From the NCBI RefSeq assembly GCF_008297955.1, contig NZ_VTPY01000002.1, positions 1-64,000 on the forward strand: a DNA stretch of 64,000 nucleotides, in the 5' to 3' direction. Positions 37,793 through 47,065 of the stretch are shown here, in pieces. This DNA comes from Billgrantia pellis (GTDB lineage Bacteria; Pseudomonadota; Gammaproteobacteria; Pseudomonadales; Halomonadaceae). The position numbers were made by a program, and so were the translations under genes. The notes under the pieces were generated by a model that saw only the letters and a list, made by a program, of their open reading frames with translations, was not told the DNA's origin and did not search any database. Each line of letters starts with the position of its first letter. The first letter of the stretch is position 1.

Positions 37793-39154
37793 GTGTCAGA
37801 TTTCGATTATGACCTTTTCGTCATCGGCGCCGGCTCCGGCGGGGTGCGTGCAGCGCGCACCGCGGCGGCAACCGGGGCCCGGGTGGCCGTTGCCGAAGAT
37901 CGCTACCTGGGGGGAACTTGCGTCAACGTTGGCTGCGTACCCAAGAAGCTCTACTCCTACGCCGCCCATTTCCATGATGCCTTCGAGGACGCAAGCGGTT
38001 TCGGCTGGCAGCTGCCGCAACCGCCGCGTTTCGATTGGCCGACCCTGCGCGACAACAAGATTCGCGAGATCAAGCGGCTCAACGATATCTATGGTCGGTT
38101 GCTGGAAAACGCCGGCGTACGGCTGATTCACGGGCGGGCGAGGGTGGTCGATGCGCACTGCATCGAAGTGGATGGCGAGCGCTATCGTGCCGCGAAGATT
38201 CTGGTCGCGGTGGGCGGCTGGCCCTGGGTGCCGGAGTTTCCGGGGCGCGAGCATACGGTGACGTCCAACGAAGTGTTCGATCTCGAACGGTTTCCGGAAC
38301 GCTTTCTGGTCCTCGGTGGCGGCTATATCGCGGTGGAGTTCGCCAGCATTTTCAATGGGCTCGGCTGCGAGACTCATCTGGTCTATCGGGGTGAGCTGTT
38401 CCTGCGGGGGTTCGATCGCGAAGTACGCGAGTTCACACGTGAGCAGATGGCGGCAAAAGGCGTCAACCTGCACTTCGAGACCAATGTCGAGCGCATCGAC
38501 AAGGTGGCCGGCGGCCTGCAGGTGTCGCTGACCAACGGTGAAACGCTGGAAGTGGACGCTGTCCTGGCGGCGACTGGGCGCCGGCCCAACCTGACGGGGT
38601 TGGGGCTCGACGTGCTGGACGTGGCGCTCAATCCCGACGGCACCCTAAAGGTGAACGAGCGCTTCGAGACATCCGTACCCTCCATCCTCGCCATTGGCGA
38701 CGTCACGGGCGGGCCGGAGCTGACGCCTGTGGCGTTGGCCGAGGCCATGCATCTGGTTCGGCAGCACTTCGACGACGCTCCCTCGACCGCAATGGATTAC
38801 CGCAACATCGCCACGGCGGTGTTCTGCCACCCCAATATCGGCACTGTAGGACTTTCCGAGGAGCAGGCGCGCGAGCAATGCGAAGCGATCCGCGTCTATC
38901 GCACCGACTTCCGGCCCATGAAGCACACGCTGTCGGGCAGCGCCGAGCGCTGCCTGATGAAGCTGGTCGTCGATGACGCGAGCGACGTCGTGGTGGGCGC
39001 TCACATGGTCGGCGAAGAGGCGGGGGAACTGATCCAGGGGATTGCCATTGCCGTGAAGGCCGGCCTGACCAAGGCGGACTTCGATGCCACCATCGGGATT
39101 CACCCGACCGGTGCGGAAGAGTTCGTCACCATGCGCACCCCATCTCGCACTTGA
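37793..39154 (+). CDS. gor: Glutathione-disulfide reductase
   Basis: FAD-dependent NADPH:glutathione disulfide oxidoreductase, 453 aa. It has FAD motif [12 protein letters not shown] (11-22), redox disulfide C43/C48 ([14 protein letters not shown]), NADPH-binding [12 protein letters not shown], and the C-terminal base pair H437-E442 (IHPTGAEEF). The GTG start at 37793 lies after AAGGAGAACTGC. A strong terminator follows. Its setting before ectABC suggests no operon link. Confidence 0.95.
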   Translation: MSDFDYDLFVIGAGSGGVRAARTAAATGARVAVAEDRYLGGTCVNVGCVPKKLYSYAAHFHDAFEDASGFGWQLPQPPRFDWPTLRDNKIREIKRLNDIYGRLLENAGVRLIHGRARVVDAHCIEVDGERYRAAKILVAVGGWPWVPEFPGREHTVTSNEVFDLERFPERFLVLGGGYIAVEFASIFNGLGCETHLVYRGELFLRGFDREVREFTREQMAAKGVNLHFETNVERIDKVAGGLQVSLTNGETLEVDAVLAATGRRPNLTGLGLDVLDVALNPDGTLKVNERFETSVPSILAIGDVTGGPELTPVALAEAMHLVRQHFDDAPSTAMDYRNIATAVFCHPNIGTVGLSEEQAREQCEAIRVYRTDFRPMKHTLSGSAERCLMKLVVDDASDVVVGAHMVGEEAGELIQGIAIAVKAGLTKADFDATIGIHPTGAEEFVTMRTPSRT

Positions 39155-39178
39155 GCCGGATCGCGTTCACCATCGCTC

Positions 39179-39205
39179 AGCGGGCCGCCTGATAGGCGGC
39201 CCGCT
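39179..39205 (+). terminator. Terminator after gor
   Basis: AGCGGGCCGCCT and AGGCGGCCCGCT form a perfect 12-base stem with a GAT loop, 25 bases after the gor stop, followed by AATGTTT. It separates gor from the ectoine promoter region. Confidence 0.8.
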
Positions 39206-39313
39206 AATGTTTCGCCCCACGTTACCGTTTGCCTGGTCTAGACTTGTGAAAGGCGCTGGCGGGCATGGCCCGCTGTCTGGTATGCGCGTATCGAGTGGCA
39301 GGGAAGCTACGAA

Positions 39314-39332
39314 GCATAATTTTTTGTTATGC
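39314..39332. repeat. GCATAA/TTATGC inverted repeat at the ectA promoter
   Basis: GCATAA (39314-39319) and TTATGC (39327-39332) are perfect 6-base arms seven bases apart. The second arm overlaps the proposed -35. A related arrangement occurs at 42084-42100, upstream of the next operon. Confidence 0.5.
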
Positions 39333-39352
39333 AATTGTGGCGTAGTCATAAT
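39324..39352 (+). promoter_or_regulatory. Putative upstream ectA promoter
   Basis: TTGTTA (39324-39329), 17-base spacer, CATAAT (39347-39352). Both hexamers match sigma-70 consensus at five of six or nearly so. It lies in an AT-rich stretch 68 bases before ectA. H. elongata ectA is known to have more than one promoter, which fits two candidates here. Confidence 0.5.
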
Positions 39353-39359
39353 GCCCATT

Positions 39360-39387
39360 TTGATTTACTCGCAAGCCCTGTTATCAT
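39360..39387 (+). promoter_or_regulatory. Putative downstream ectA promoter
   Basis: TTGATT (39360-39365), 16-base spacer, TATCAT (39382-39387), ending 32 bases before the ectA start. A second candidate; which sigma factor uses each cannot be told by eye. Confidence 0.45.
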
Positions 39388-39419
39388 TCTGAGCAACATC
39401 GCTACAGCGAAGCCTTACC

Positions 39420-39998
39420 ATGAACGTGACACCGCAGCCTTTTACCCCTTCCGCCGATCTGGCCCGACCCAGCGTAGCCGATGCCGTGGTCGGCAGTGAT
39501 GCCTCGCCGCTTTTCATCCGCAAGCCCAACCCGGATGACGGCTGGGGCATCTACGAATTGGTAAAGTCCTGTCCGCCGCTGGATGTCAACTCCGCCTATG
39601 CCTACCTACTGCTGGCCACGCAGTTTCGCGACACCTGCGCCGTGGCGACCAACGAGGAGGGCGAAATCGTTGGTTTCGTTTCCGGATACGTTAAAAGCAA
39701 TGCGCAGGACACCTATTTCCTCTGGCAGGTGGCGGTCGGGGAGAAAGCCCGCGGCACCGGTCTGGCCCGTCGCCTGGTGGAAGCCGTCATGACCCGCCCC
39801 GAGCTCGACGAGGTCCATCATCTCGAAACCACCATCACGCCTGACAATCAGGCGTCCTGGGGGCTTTTCCGCCGGCTGGCAGATCGCTGGCAGGCTCCTC
39901 TCAACAGTCGCGAATACTTCTCGACGGATCAGCTCGGTGGCGAGCACGATCCCGAGAACCTCGTGCGCATCGGTCCCTTCGACACCCGCCGTCTCTAG
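39420..39998 (+). CDS. ectA: L-2,4-diaminobutyrate acetyltransferase EctA
   Basis: Second step of ectoine synthesis: acetylates L-2,4-diaminobutyrate at N4 using acetyl-CoA. The 192-aa GNAT protein has substrate segment SCPPLDVNSAYAYLLLATQF and the acetyl-CoA loop VAVGEKARGTGLARRLVEAV. It closely resembles my recollection of H. elongata EctA from MN to the GGEHDPENLVRIGPF end, the best single clue to the organism. The ATG at 39420 keeps the PFTPSADLA leader. Two candidate promoters lie upstream. Confidence 0.97.
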   Translation: MNVTPQPFTPSADLARPSVADAVVGSDASPLFIRKPNPDDGWGIYELVKSCPPLDVNSAYAYLLLATQFRDTCAVATNEEGEIVGFVSGYVKSNAQDTYFLWQVAVGEKARGTGLARRLVEAVMTRPELDEVHHLETTITPDNQASWGLFRRLADRWQAPLNSREYFSTDQLGGEHDPENLVRIGPFDTRRL

Positions 39999-40064
39999 GG
40001 TTTCGCGCCGAAGCCGTCTCGATGAGCATTTGCGGGGCCATGCGCCCAGAACCCATCCGAATGA

Positions 40065-41405
<1,341 letters not shown>

Positions 41406-41420
41406 CGGAACGGTGACGAA

Positions 41421-41437
41421 GGCAACGGCCGGTTGCC
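41421..41437 (+). repeat. Inverted repeat between ectB and ectC
   Basis: GGCAAC-GGCCG-GTTGCC, 6-base perfect arms in the 76-base ectB-ectC gap. Could be a message-processing stem. A sigma-54 site with the proper GG-N10-GC spacing was looked for and not found. Confidence 0.35.
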
Positions 41438-41481
41438 ATGGCAGCCGGCTAGACTATGGATCAAGTGGAGTGACGTAAGAC

Positions 41482-41877
41482 ATGATCGTTCGCAATCTCG
41501 AGGAAGCACGCAAGACGGATCGCCTGGTCAAGTCGGAGAGCGGCACCTGGGACAGCACCCGTTTGGTGCTGGCCAACGACGGTGGCGGCTTCTCCTTCCA
41601 CATCACGCGGATCTACGAAGGCACCGAGACACATATCCACTACAAGCATCACTACGAGTCGGTGTACTGCATCGAGGGTGAAGGCGAAGTGGAGACGCTG
41701 GCCGACGGTAAGATCTGGCCCATCAAGCCGGGTGACATCTATGTGCTCGACCAGCATGACGAGCATCTGCTGCGCGCCCACAAGACCATGCATCTGGCGT
41801 GTGTGTTCACGCCGCCGATCACCGGTAATGAAGTCCACCGGGAAGATGGCTCGTATGCGCCGCCCGATGAGGCCTGA
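41482..41877 (+). CDS. ectC: Ectoine synthase EctC
   Basis: Closes the ring of N4-acetyl-diaminobutyrate to ectoine. The 131-aa cupin has [20 protein letters not shown] and [18 protein letters not shown]59, Y87 and H95 have the same spacing (28 and 8) as the metal ligands E57, Y85 and H93 known from other EctC proteins. It ends at SYAPPDEA, a few residues shorter than the H. elongata protein as I recall it, in a tail not needed for the cupin. GGAG precedes the ATG; a strong terminator follows. Confidence 0.96.
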   Translation: MIVRNLEEARKTDRLVKSESGTWDSTRLVLANDGGGFSFHITRIYEGTETHIHYKHHYESVYCIEGEGEVETLADGKIWPIKPGDIYVLDQHDEHLLRAHKTMHLACVFTPPITGNEVHREDGSYAPPDEA

Positions 41878-41910
41878 TCCGGAGAGGATCCGGCAATCGG
41901 TATTTCATGC

Positions 41911-41940
41911 AACGAACCCCGGCAAAAGCCGGGGTTCGTT
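41911..41940. terminator. Bidirectional-type terminator after ectC
   Basis: AACGAACCCCGGC and GCCGGGGTTCGTT form a perfect 13-base stem with an AAAA loop, 33 bases after the ectC stop. A-rich on one side and T-rich on the other, so it can act in both directions. Confidence 0.88.
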
Positions 41941-42006
41941 TACGTATGCAGGAACGCGCCAAGCCAACCGGTCGTACTGGCTCAGTGGCGTAGGTGTGGT
42001 CACGCA

Positions 42007-42036
42007 GTGCACGGAGGTATCCTGACAGGTGCACGG
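42007..42036. repeat. Direct repeat GTGCACGG with 22-base period
   Basis: GTGCACGG occurs at 42007-42014 and 42029-42036, about two helical turns apart, on the same DNA face. Possible tandem activator sites for the downstream cassette. Confidence 0.4.
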
Positions 42037-42083
42037 TAGATTCGAGGGCCGGATCGTGTGATCCATGGAACCGTCATGAGTTC

Positions 42084-42100
42084 GCATAATGTATATTATG
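42084..42100. repeat. GCATAAT/TTATG element upstream of the ATP-grasp cassette
   Basis: GCATAAT-GTATA-TTATG contains CATAAT and ATTATG as 6-base inverted arms. It resembles the ectA upstream element GCATAAT-TTTTTG-TTATG (39314-39331). Confidence 0.45.
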
Positions 42101-42246
42101 TTAAATCGATACTTCGTCACGGCGTTGGACAAGCGTGGCTTCGACTCCTTATCATCTCACGTCATATTTTGCGCGGCACTTCCGACTGCGCTGCATCCTG
42201 TCCAGCTCCTGCTGTCCAATGTCCGACCGGAGACCGTCGACCCATC

Positions 42247-43101
42247 ATGCGATCGAGAACGTTATCCGCTCCCTTCCCCTGGTTGCTGACCTCCCTGCTC
42301 CTCAGCGGATGCGCCCTTAGTCCTGGGGTCGACCGTGAAGCGGAGCCCACGCTCGACCCCGATGCTTTCGAGACGCGCATCGACCAGCTCGAGCAGCAGC
42401 TTGTCATGCGCTGTGATCGTACGAATGCTCGCCTCGATGAGCAGTCGCAGCGCCAGGAAACCCTGCTGGCGGAATTCCGCGACGCCGGGGCTACGCTGCG
42501 TCATCTGCGCGCCGATATCGAGCGGCTCGAGCAGCGCAGCGAAGGGCCGGAAGTGATAGCGGCCGAGTGCAACGAGCAGCTCGCCGAGAACCTGTCGAAC
42601 AAGGCGATGGTCGGTCGCGCCGAGTGGATCGGCTTGCCGAATGTCGGCACGTATCTTCGGGCTCGGGTCGATTCCGGCGCCAATACCTCCTCGTTGTCGG
42701 CCACCGACATCACCCGCTTCGAGCGTGACGGTGAGGATTGGGTGCGCTTCAAGCTGGGCCTGAACGAAGATGACGTGGTCGTCGAAGACGTGCGCGACGA
42801 GTGGATCGAACGCCCCATCGAACGCCGGGTCCGCATCCTCCAGGCGGCGGGCAGCGAATCGCGCCCGGTGGTCAGCCTGCTGATGACCTTGGGGCCGATT
42901 CGCGAACCGGTCGAATTCACTCTCAACGATCGCACGCATCTCAACTATCCCGTGTTACTGGGACGTCGCTTTTTGATGGATATCGCCTTGATCGATGTCG
43001 CCGAGGACTATCTTCATCCTCGCCCGGAGTTTCCTGGCGGCCGGCCCGCCGCGGAAGCGGCGCAGGACGAAATCAACGACCGGGACGAAGAGGAAGGCTA
43101 A
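42247..43101 (+). CDS. Lipoprotein with retropepsin-like protease domain (RimK-associated, Zn_protease/PF05618 type)
   Basis: The 284-aa precursor has a lipobox SLLLSGC (lipidated C22), a coiled coil (about 40-110) and a C-terminal domain of the family usually called ATP-dependent zinc protease. No HExxH motif is present. Instead DSGANTSS at 142-149 and PVLLGRRFLMD near 250 match the DTGA and hydrophobic-G elements of retroviral-type aspartic proteases. It is probably anchored in the periplasm. First gene of a three-gene set with a 7TM-transglutaminase protein and a RimK-like ligase. The ATG at 42247 starts the signal peptide. Substrate unknown. Confidence 0.85.
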   Translation: MRSRTLSAPFPWLLTSLLLSGCALSPGVDREAEPTLDPDAFETRIDQLEQQLVMRCDRTNARLDEQSQRQETLLAEFRDAGATLRHLRADIERLEQRSEGPEVIAAECNEQLAENLSNKAMVGRAEWIGLPNVGTYLRARVDSGANTSSLSATDITRFERDGEDWVRFKLGLNEDDVVVEDVRDEWIERPIERRVRILQAAGSESRPVVSLLMTLGPIREPVEFTLNDRTHLNYPVLLGRRFLMDIALIDVAEDYLHPRPEFPGGRPAAEAAQDEINDRDEEEG

Positions 43102-43140
43102 CGCTTGGCGTCCCCCGCTATTCCTTTGCAAGGATGATTC

Positions 43141-44646
43141 ATGTCGCGTCTGCCCTTCTATATCATCGTGGGTTTGTTGTTGGTGCTGGGTATCGGTACG
43201 AGCCTCTACCGGCACATCCAGCTCGAGGTTCCCTGGACACCAGGCGAGCAGCGGCAGGTCTGGGAAGTCGAAGCGATCATCGACTTCGCCGCGCTGGGTG
43301 AGCCCGTACGGGTCGACTTCGCACTGCCGTCGCATCAGCTCGGCTATCGCATTCTGACCGAAAACACGGCCTCGCCCGGCTATGGTCTCTCGTTCCTGCA
43401 GGATGAGTCCGGTCGTCGCGCACAATGGTCGATCCGACGGGCGACGGGCAGTCAGCAGCTCTACTACTCCGTTCGGCTGCAGGTCACCGAGGATACGCGT
43501 CGGCAGCAGGCCAACCGTCCGGAACTGCGAGAAGTCTCTTGGGAACGTCCCTATGATACCGCTGCCGCCCAGGTCATCGAGCGAGCCTGGGCGCGCAGCG
43601 CCGATCCCTATACCTTCGCCCGTGAGCTGATCCGCGACTTCAACGAGGAGCGTCAAAGCGAGAACACGCGCCTTTTGCTTACCCAATTCGAGCGCACTCC
43701 CCTGCTCGTCCGGCTGCTCAATCAGGCCGGCGTGCATGCGCGCGAGGTAAGCGGCCTGCTATTGGAAGATGGCCGTCGTCGCCAGACCCTGGCGCCGTGG
43801 ATCCAGGTCTTCGAGGATGAGGAGAACTGGGCGCTGTTCGATCCGCGGACAGGCACGCAGGGGCAGCCCGAGAATCTGCTGCTTTGGGAATCCGGTGGAC
43901 GTGCCGTGCTCGAGGTTCAGGGCGGGACCAACTCGCGGGTCACCTTCTCGATGCTATCACGCAGCCAGCCTGCCGCCGCCGCGGTGCGCAGCCAACTGGC
44001 CGACGACACCCTGCTCAACTTCTCGATCCACAGCCTGCCGCTCGAGGAACAGGCGCTGTTCCAGACCATCCTGCTGATACCCATCGGCGCCCTGGTCGTG
44101 GTATTCCTGCGCATCATGGTGGGTCTCAAGACGTCCGGTACCTTCATGCCGGTACTGATCGCCCTGGCCTTTATCCAGACCAGCCTGCCGACGGGGTTGA
44201 TCGGCTTCCTTCTGGTCGTCTCCGTTGGCCTGGTGATCCGCAACTACCTTTCCTATCTCAATCTTCTGCTGGTGGCGCGAGTCTCGGCGGTCATCATCAC
44301 GGTGATTGCCATCATCTCGATCTTCTCGGTGCTATCGTATCGGGTCGGACTCAATGCCGGGCTGACGATCACCTTCTTTCCGATGATCATACTGGCCTGG
44401 ACCATCGAGCGCATGTCGATCCTATGGGAAGAGGAAGGTCCCAAGCAGGTCGTGATTCAAGGTGGCGGCAGCCTCATAACGGCGGTACTGGCGTACCTTG
44501 CCATGAACAATCCCTGGATTCGTCACATCACCTTCAACTTCCTGGGCGTGCAGCTCATCATCATGGCGCTGATCATGTTGCTGGGCAACTACACGGGGTA
44601 TCGCCTGCTCGAACTGAGGCGCTTCAAACCGGTCACCGAGGACTGA
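43141..44646 (+). CDS. Inactive transglutaminase fused to a seven-helix membrane domain
   Basis: The 501-aa membrane protein has an N-terminal anchor (about 5-22), a periplasmic transglutaminase-like domain (about 30-300) and a C-terminal multi-helix domain (about 305-490) with LLIPIGALVVVFLRIMVGL and ITFFPMIILAWTIERMS. The transglutaminase fold is recognisable at AGVHAREVSGLLLEDG and APWIQVFEDEENWALFDPRTG, but the catalytic cysteine and histidine are gone; I see no cysteine in the whole protein. It likely binds, not cuts, a peptide. It is 39 bases after the lipoprotein gene and 4 before the ligase gene. Confidence 0.88.
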   Translation: MSRLPFYIIVGLLLVLGIGTSLYRHIQLEVPWTPGEQRQVWEVEAIIDFAALGEPVRVDFALPSHQLGYRILTENTASPGYGLSFLQDESGRRAQWSIRRATGSQQLYYSVRLQVTEDTRRQQANRPELREVSWERPYDTAAAQVIERAWARSADPYTFARELIRDFNEERQSENTRLLLTQFERTPLLVRLLNQAGVHAREVSGLLLEDGRRRQTLAPWIQVFEDEENWALFDPRTGTQGQPENLLLWESGGRAVLEVQGGTNSRVTFSMLSRSQPAAAAVRSQLADDTLLNFSIHSLPLEEQALFQTILLIPIGALVVVFLRIMVGLKTSGTFMPVLIALAFIQTSLPTGLIGFLLVVSVGLVIRNYLSYLNLLLVARVSAVIITVIAIISIFSVLSYRVGLNAGLTITFFPMIILAWTIERMSILWEEEGPKQVVIQGGGSLITAVLAYLAMNNPWIRHITFNFLGVQLIIMALIMLLGNYTGYRLLELRRFKPVTED

Positions 44647-44650
44647 ACAC

Positions 44651-45637
44651 ATGTGGGTACGGCCAAGCCAGCTCAAGCAGCGCGGCATCATCGGCATGAA
44701 CCGGCGCAACATTCGCTACATCGGTCGCTACAACAGCCGCAAGCTCTATCCGCTGGTCGATGACAAGCTGAAGACCAAGCTGCTTGCCGAGAAGCACGGC
44801 ATTACGTCGCCGGCGCTGATCGGCACGGTGTCCACCCAATTCGAGGTCAAGGGGCTCGGTGACATGATCGCGGGGCATGACGGCTTCGCCATTAAGCCGG
44901 CCAAGGGCAGCGGCGGCAAGGGCATCCTGGTGATCGAGCGCGTCGATCAGGATGGCTACCACAAGCCCAGCGGCGCCCGCCTAAGCCTGGAGGATCTGCA
45001 TCGTCATGTCTCGAATATCCTGTCGGGGCTCTACTCGCTGGGAGGGGCGGCGGATGTGGCCATGGTCGAGGCGCTCATCAACTTCGACGAGAAGCTCTCC
45101 GAGTATACCTACGAAGGTGTGCCGGACATTCGCGTGATCATCTTTCGCGGCTACCCGGTCATGGCCATGATGCGCCTCTCCACGGCAGCTTCCGACGGCA
45201 AGGCCAACCTGCACCAGGGGGCCGTTGGCGTGGGGCTCGATATCGCCACCGGCACGGCGGTGCGTGGCGTTCAGTTCGATCGCTCACGGCATGACCACCC
45301 CGATACGGGACATGAGCTCGCCAGCCTGCGCATTCCTGACTGGACCAACCTACTCATGCTGGCCGCCGGTTGCTACGAGATGACCGGGCTCGGCTATCTG
45401 GGGACCGACATGGTGATTGATCGCCACCGCGGTCCCATGCTATTGGAGCTCAACGCTCGGCCCGGCTTGGCGATCCAGATGGCGAACGGCGAAGGGCTGC
45501 GCCGTCGGCTTGATCTCGTGGAAAAGCAGCCGCATGGCCTCGACGTGGAGAAGCGAGTCGCCTTCTCCCAGCACCACTTCGCGCGGCGCGGAGAGCTCCG
45601 GACACTCGACGAACAGCCGGCACTGGCCGCTACCTGA
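44651..45637 (+). CDS. RimK-like alpha-L-glutamate ligase-type ATP-grasp protein
   Basis: Cytosolic 328-aa ATP-grasp enzyme predicted to join an amino acid, perhaps glutamate, to a carboxylate. It has nucleotide-binding FAIKPAKGSGGKGILVIER (about 79-97) and the magnesium-binding LLELNARPGLAIQMAN near 270. It is the last gene of the cassette, starting 4 bases after the membrane protein stop, which implies coupling. Family and gene order are known from comparative genomics of amidoligases (RimK-like ligase with inactive transglutaminase and aspartyl protease); the acceptor is not known. Confidence 0.88.
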   Translation: MWVRPSQLKQRGIIGMNRRNIRYIGRYNSRKLYPLVDDKLKTKLLAEKHGITSPALIGTVSTQFEVKGLGDMIAGHDGFAIKPAKGSGGKGILVIERVDQDGYHKPSGARLSLEDLHRHVSNILSGLYSLGGAADVAMVEALINFDEKLSEYTYEGVPDIRVIIFRGYPVMAMMRLSTAASDGKANLHQGAVGVGLDIATGTAVRGVQFDRSRHDHPDTGHELASLRIPDWTNLLMLAAGCYEMTGLGYLGTDMVIDRHRGPMLLELNARPGLAIQMANGEGLRRRLDLVEKQPHGLDVEKRVAFSQHHFARRGELRTLDEQPALAAT

Positions 45638-45682
45638 CCCAGTGCGTAGAATGAGCGCTATTTCAGCCACGCCGGGTCGATC

Positions 45683-46135
45683 ATGACCGATTCAAGCGTC
45701 CTGCTTGCGCAGGCCGAAAGACAATGCCAGCGACGCGGGGTGCGCTTCACCCCGATCCGACGTCGCGTTCTCGAAATGATCGCTACGGCAAGTGGCGGTC
45801 TGAAGGCCTACGACCTGCTTGATCGTCTTGCCGTCGAGCACGCAGCGGCGCGACCGCCAACCGTCTATCGTGCGCTGGATTTTTTGATCGAGCAGGGGCT
45901 GGTGCATCGCATCGAGTCGCTCAACGCCTATGTCGCCTGCCCCTGCCCCGAGCACGCCCATGGCTTTCAACTGCTGATCTGCCGTCACTGCGGCCGTGTC
46001 GAGGAGCTCCACCTCGATGACGTCGATGCACAGCTCATCACGCGGGCGCGCGAGCTGGGTTTTCGCGTCGAGCGCCAGACCATCGAACTGCTGGGGAGCT
46101 GCGATGTTTGTCTGGGCGCCGCCGCTCAGACCTGA
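45683..46135 (+). CDS. zur: Zinc uptake regulator Zur (Fur family)
   Basis: Fur-family repressor of 150 aa, best matching Zur. The winged helix includes RFTPIRRRVLEMI and RPPTVYRALDFLIEQGLV. Metal-binding cysteines and histidines occur in CPCPEHAHGFQLLICRHCG, with a C-terminal CDVC pair for the structural zinc. In many gammaproteobacteria zur sits by znuBC; here none is present. No Zur box was seen nearby. Confidence 0.88.
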   Translation: MTDSSVLLAQAERQCQRRGVRFTPIRRRVLEMIATASGGLKAYDLLDRLAVEHAAARPPTVYRALDFLIEQGLVHRIESLNAYVACPCPEHAHGFQLLICRHCGRVEELHLDDVDAQLITRARELGFRVERQTIELLGSCDVCLGAAAQT

Positions 46136-46162
46136 TACCGCAACGGACCGATGGAGCCGACA

Positions 46163-46615
46163 ATGGCCGATACCCTGAAGGACCTCGAAGGGGCGCAGCA
46201 GGATACTCGCGTGCCTCTTGGCGAAATTCTCGCTGCCGTGCGCTTCAATGGCGACGGCCTGATTCCCGCCATCGCCCAGCAGCATGACAGTGGCGAGGTT
46301 TTGATGATGGCCTGGATGAACCGCGAGGCACTGGAAGAGACCTTGACGACCGGGCGCGTCTGCTACTGGTCGCGTTCGCGGGGTAAACTGTGGCGCAAGG
46401 GCGAGTCATCCGGCCAGCAGCAGCACCTGCGCACGGCAAGCCTCGATTGCGATGGCGATACTCTTCTGCTGCAGGTGGAGCAGACCGGGCCGGCATGTCA
46501 TACCGGCCGGCGAAGCTGTTTCTACATCGCACTGGAAGGCAATGCGGCGCGTATCGTCAGCGAACCGCTGATCGACCCCGACATTCTCTACCACCGGCCC
46601 TCGGGCGGGGCCTGA
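46163..46615 (+). CDS. hisI: Phosphoribosyl-AMP cyclohydrolase HisI
   Basis: Third step of histidine synthesis. The 150-aa protein has the catalytic core [33 protein letters not shown], the metal-binding [23 protein letters not shown] and SCFY. It is a single-domain HisI without HisE fusion and carries about 20 extra N-terminal residues. A GGAG site precedes the ATG at 46163. It stands apart from other his genes, 27 bases after zur and 3 before yidD. Confidence 0.93.
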   Translation: MADTLKDLEGAQQDTRVPLGEILAAVRFNGDGLIPAIAQQHDSGEVLMMAWMNREALEETLTTGRVCYWSRSRGKLWRKGESSGQQQHLRTASLDCDGDTLLLQVEQTGPACHTGRRSCFYIALEGNAARIVSEPLIDPDILYHRPSGGA

Positions 46616-46618
46616 GCC

Positions 46619-46981
46619 ATGGCCCGCCGACAGCCCTCCTGGCTTGCCGCCATCGGTCGTTGGGCCGGCTGCGGCCTGGGGCTGGTATTGATCGGCCTGG
46701 TCAAGCTCTATCAGTTCACGCTGAGCCCGCTGCTGGGCCCGCGCTGTCGTTTCTGGCCCAGCTGTTCCCACTATACCGCCGAGGCGATCCGTGTACACGG
46801 CCCGCTACGTGGCGGCTGGTTGGGTGCCAGGCGGATCGTGCGTTGTCATCCGGGCAATCATGGCGGCATCGATCCCGTGCCGGGTGGGCCTAGCGAGGCG
46901 CTTTGCCGCGAGGACCCCGAGCTCGACGAGCATTTTGGCTGCCAGCGTACCGAATGCGGGGACAAGCGTCCTCTTCTGTAG
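46619..46981 (+). CDS. yidD: Membrane protein insertion efficiency factor YidD
   Basis: Small membrane-associated protein that aids YidC insertion. The 120-aa protein has the family core YQFTLSPLLGPRCRFWPSCS and HYTAEAIRVHGPLRGGWLG, RCHPGNHGGIDPVP, with one N-terminal hydrophobic helix. It is longer than the usual 80-90 aa because of a C-terminal tail. Unusually it lies after hisI, not in the rpmH-rnpA-yidC cluster; a second copy elsewhere in the genome is possible. Confidence 0.9.
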   Translation: MARRQPSWLAAIGRWAGCGLGLVLIGLVKLYQFTLSPLLGPRCRFWPSCSHYTAEAIRVHGPLRGGWLGARRIVRCHPGNHGGIDPVPGGPSEALCREDPELDEHFGCQRTECGDKRPLL

Positions 46982-47065
46982 TAGCCCGCTACCACCCTCC
47001 TCGGCTCGTGCCATGCCAGACTGACGCTGGCAGCCAATCACAACAAGCCGATGAGGAGACATGCC

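Larger units (their letters stand above)
41878..42246. other. 369-base intergenic region between ectC and the ATP-grasp cassette
   Basis: It holds the ectC terminator (41911-41940), a 22-base-spaced direct repeat GTGCACGG (42007 and 42029), an AT-rich block with a GCATAAT/TTATG element (42084-42100), and then GC-rich leader to the lipoprotein ATG. No convincing gene was seen. The promoter of the downstream cassette should be here but no clear -35 was found. Confidence 0.6.
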
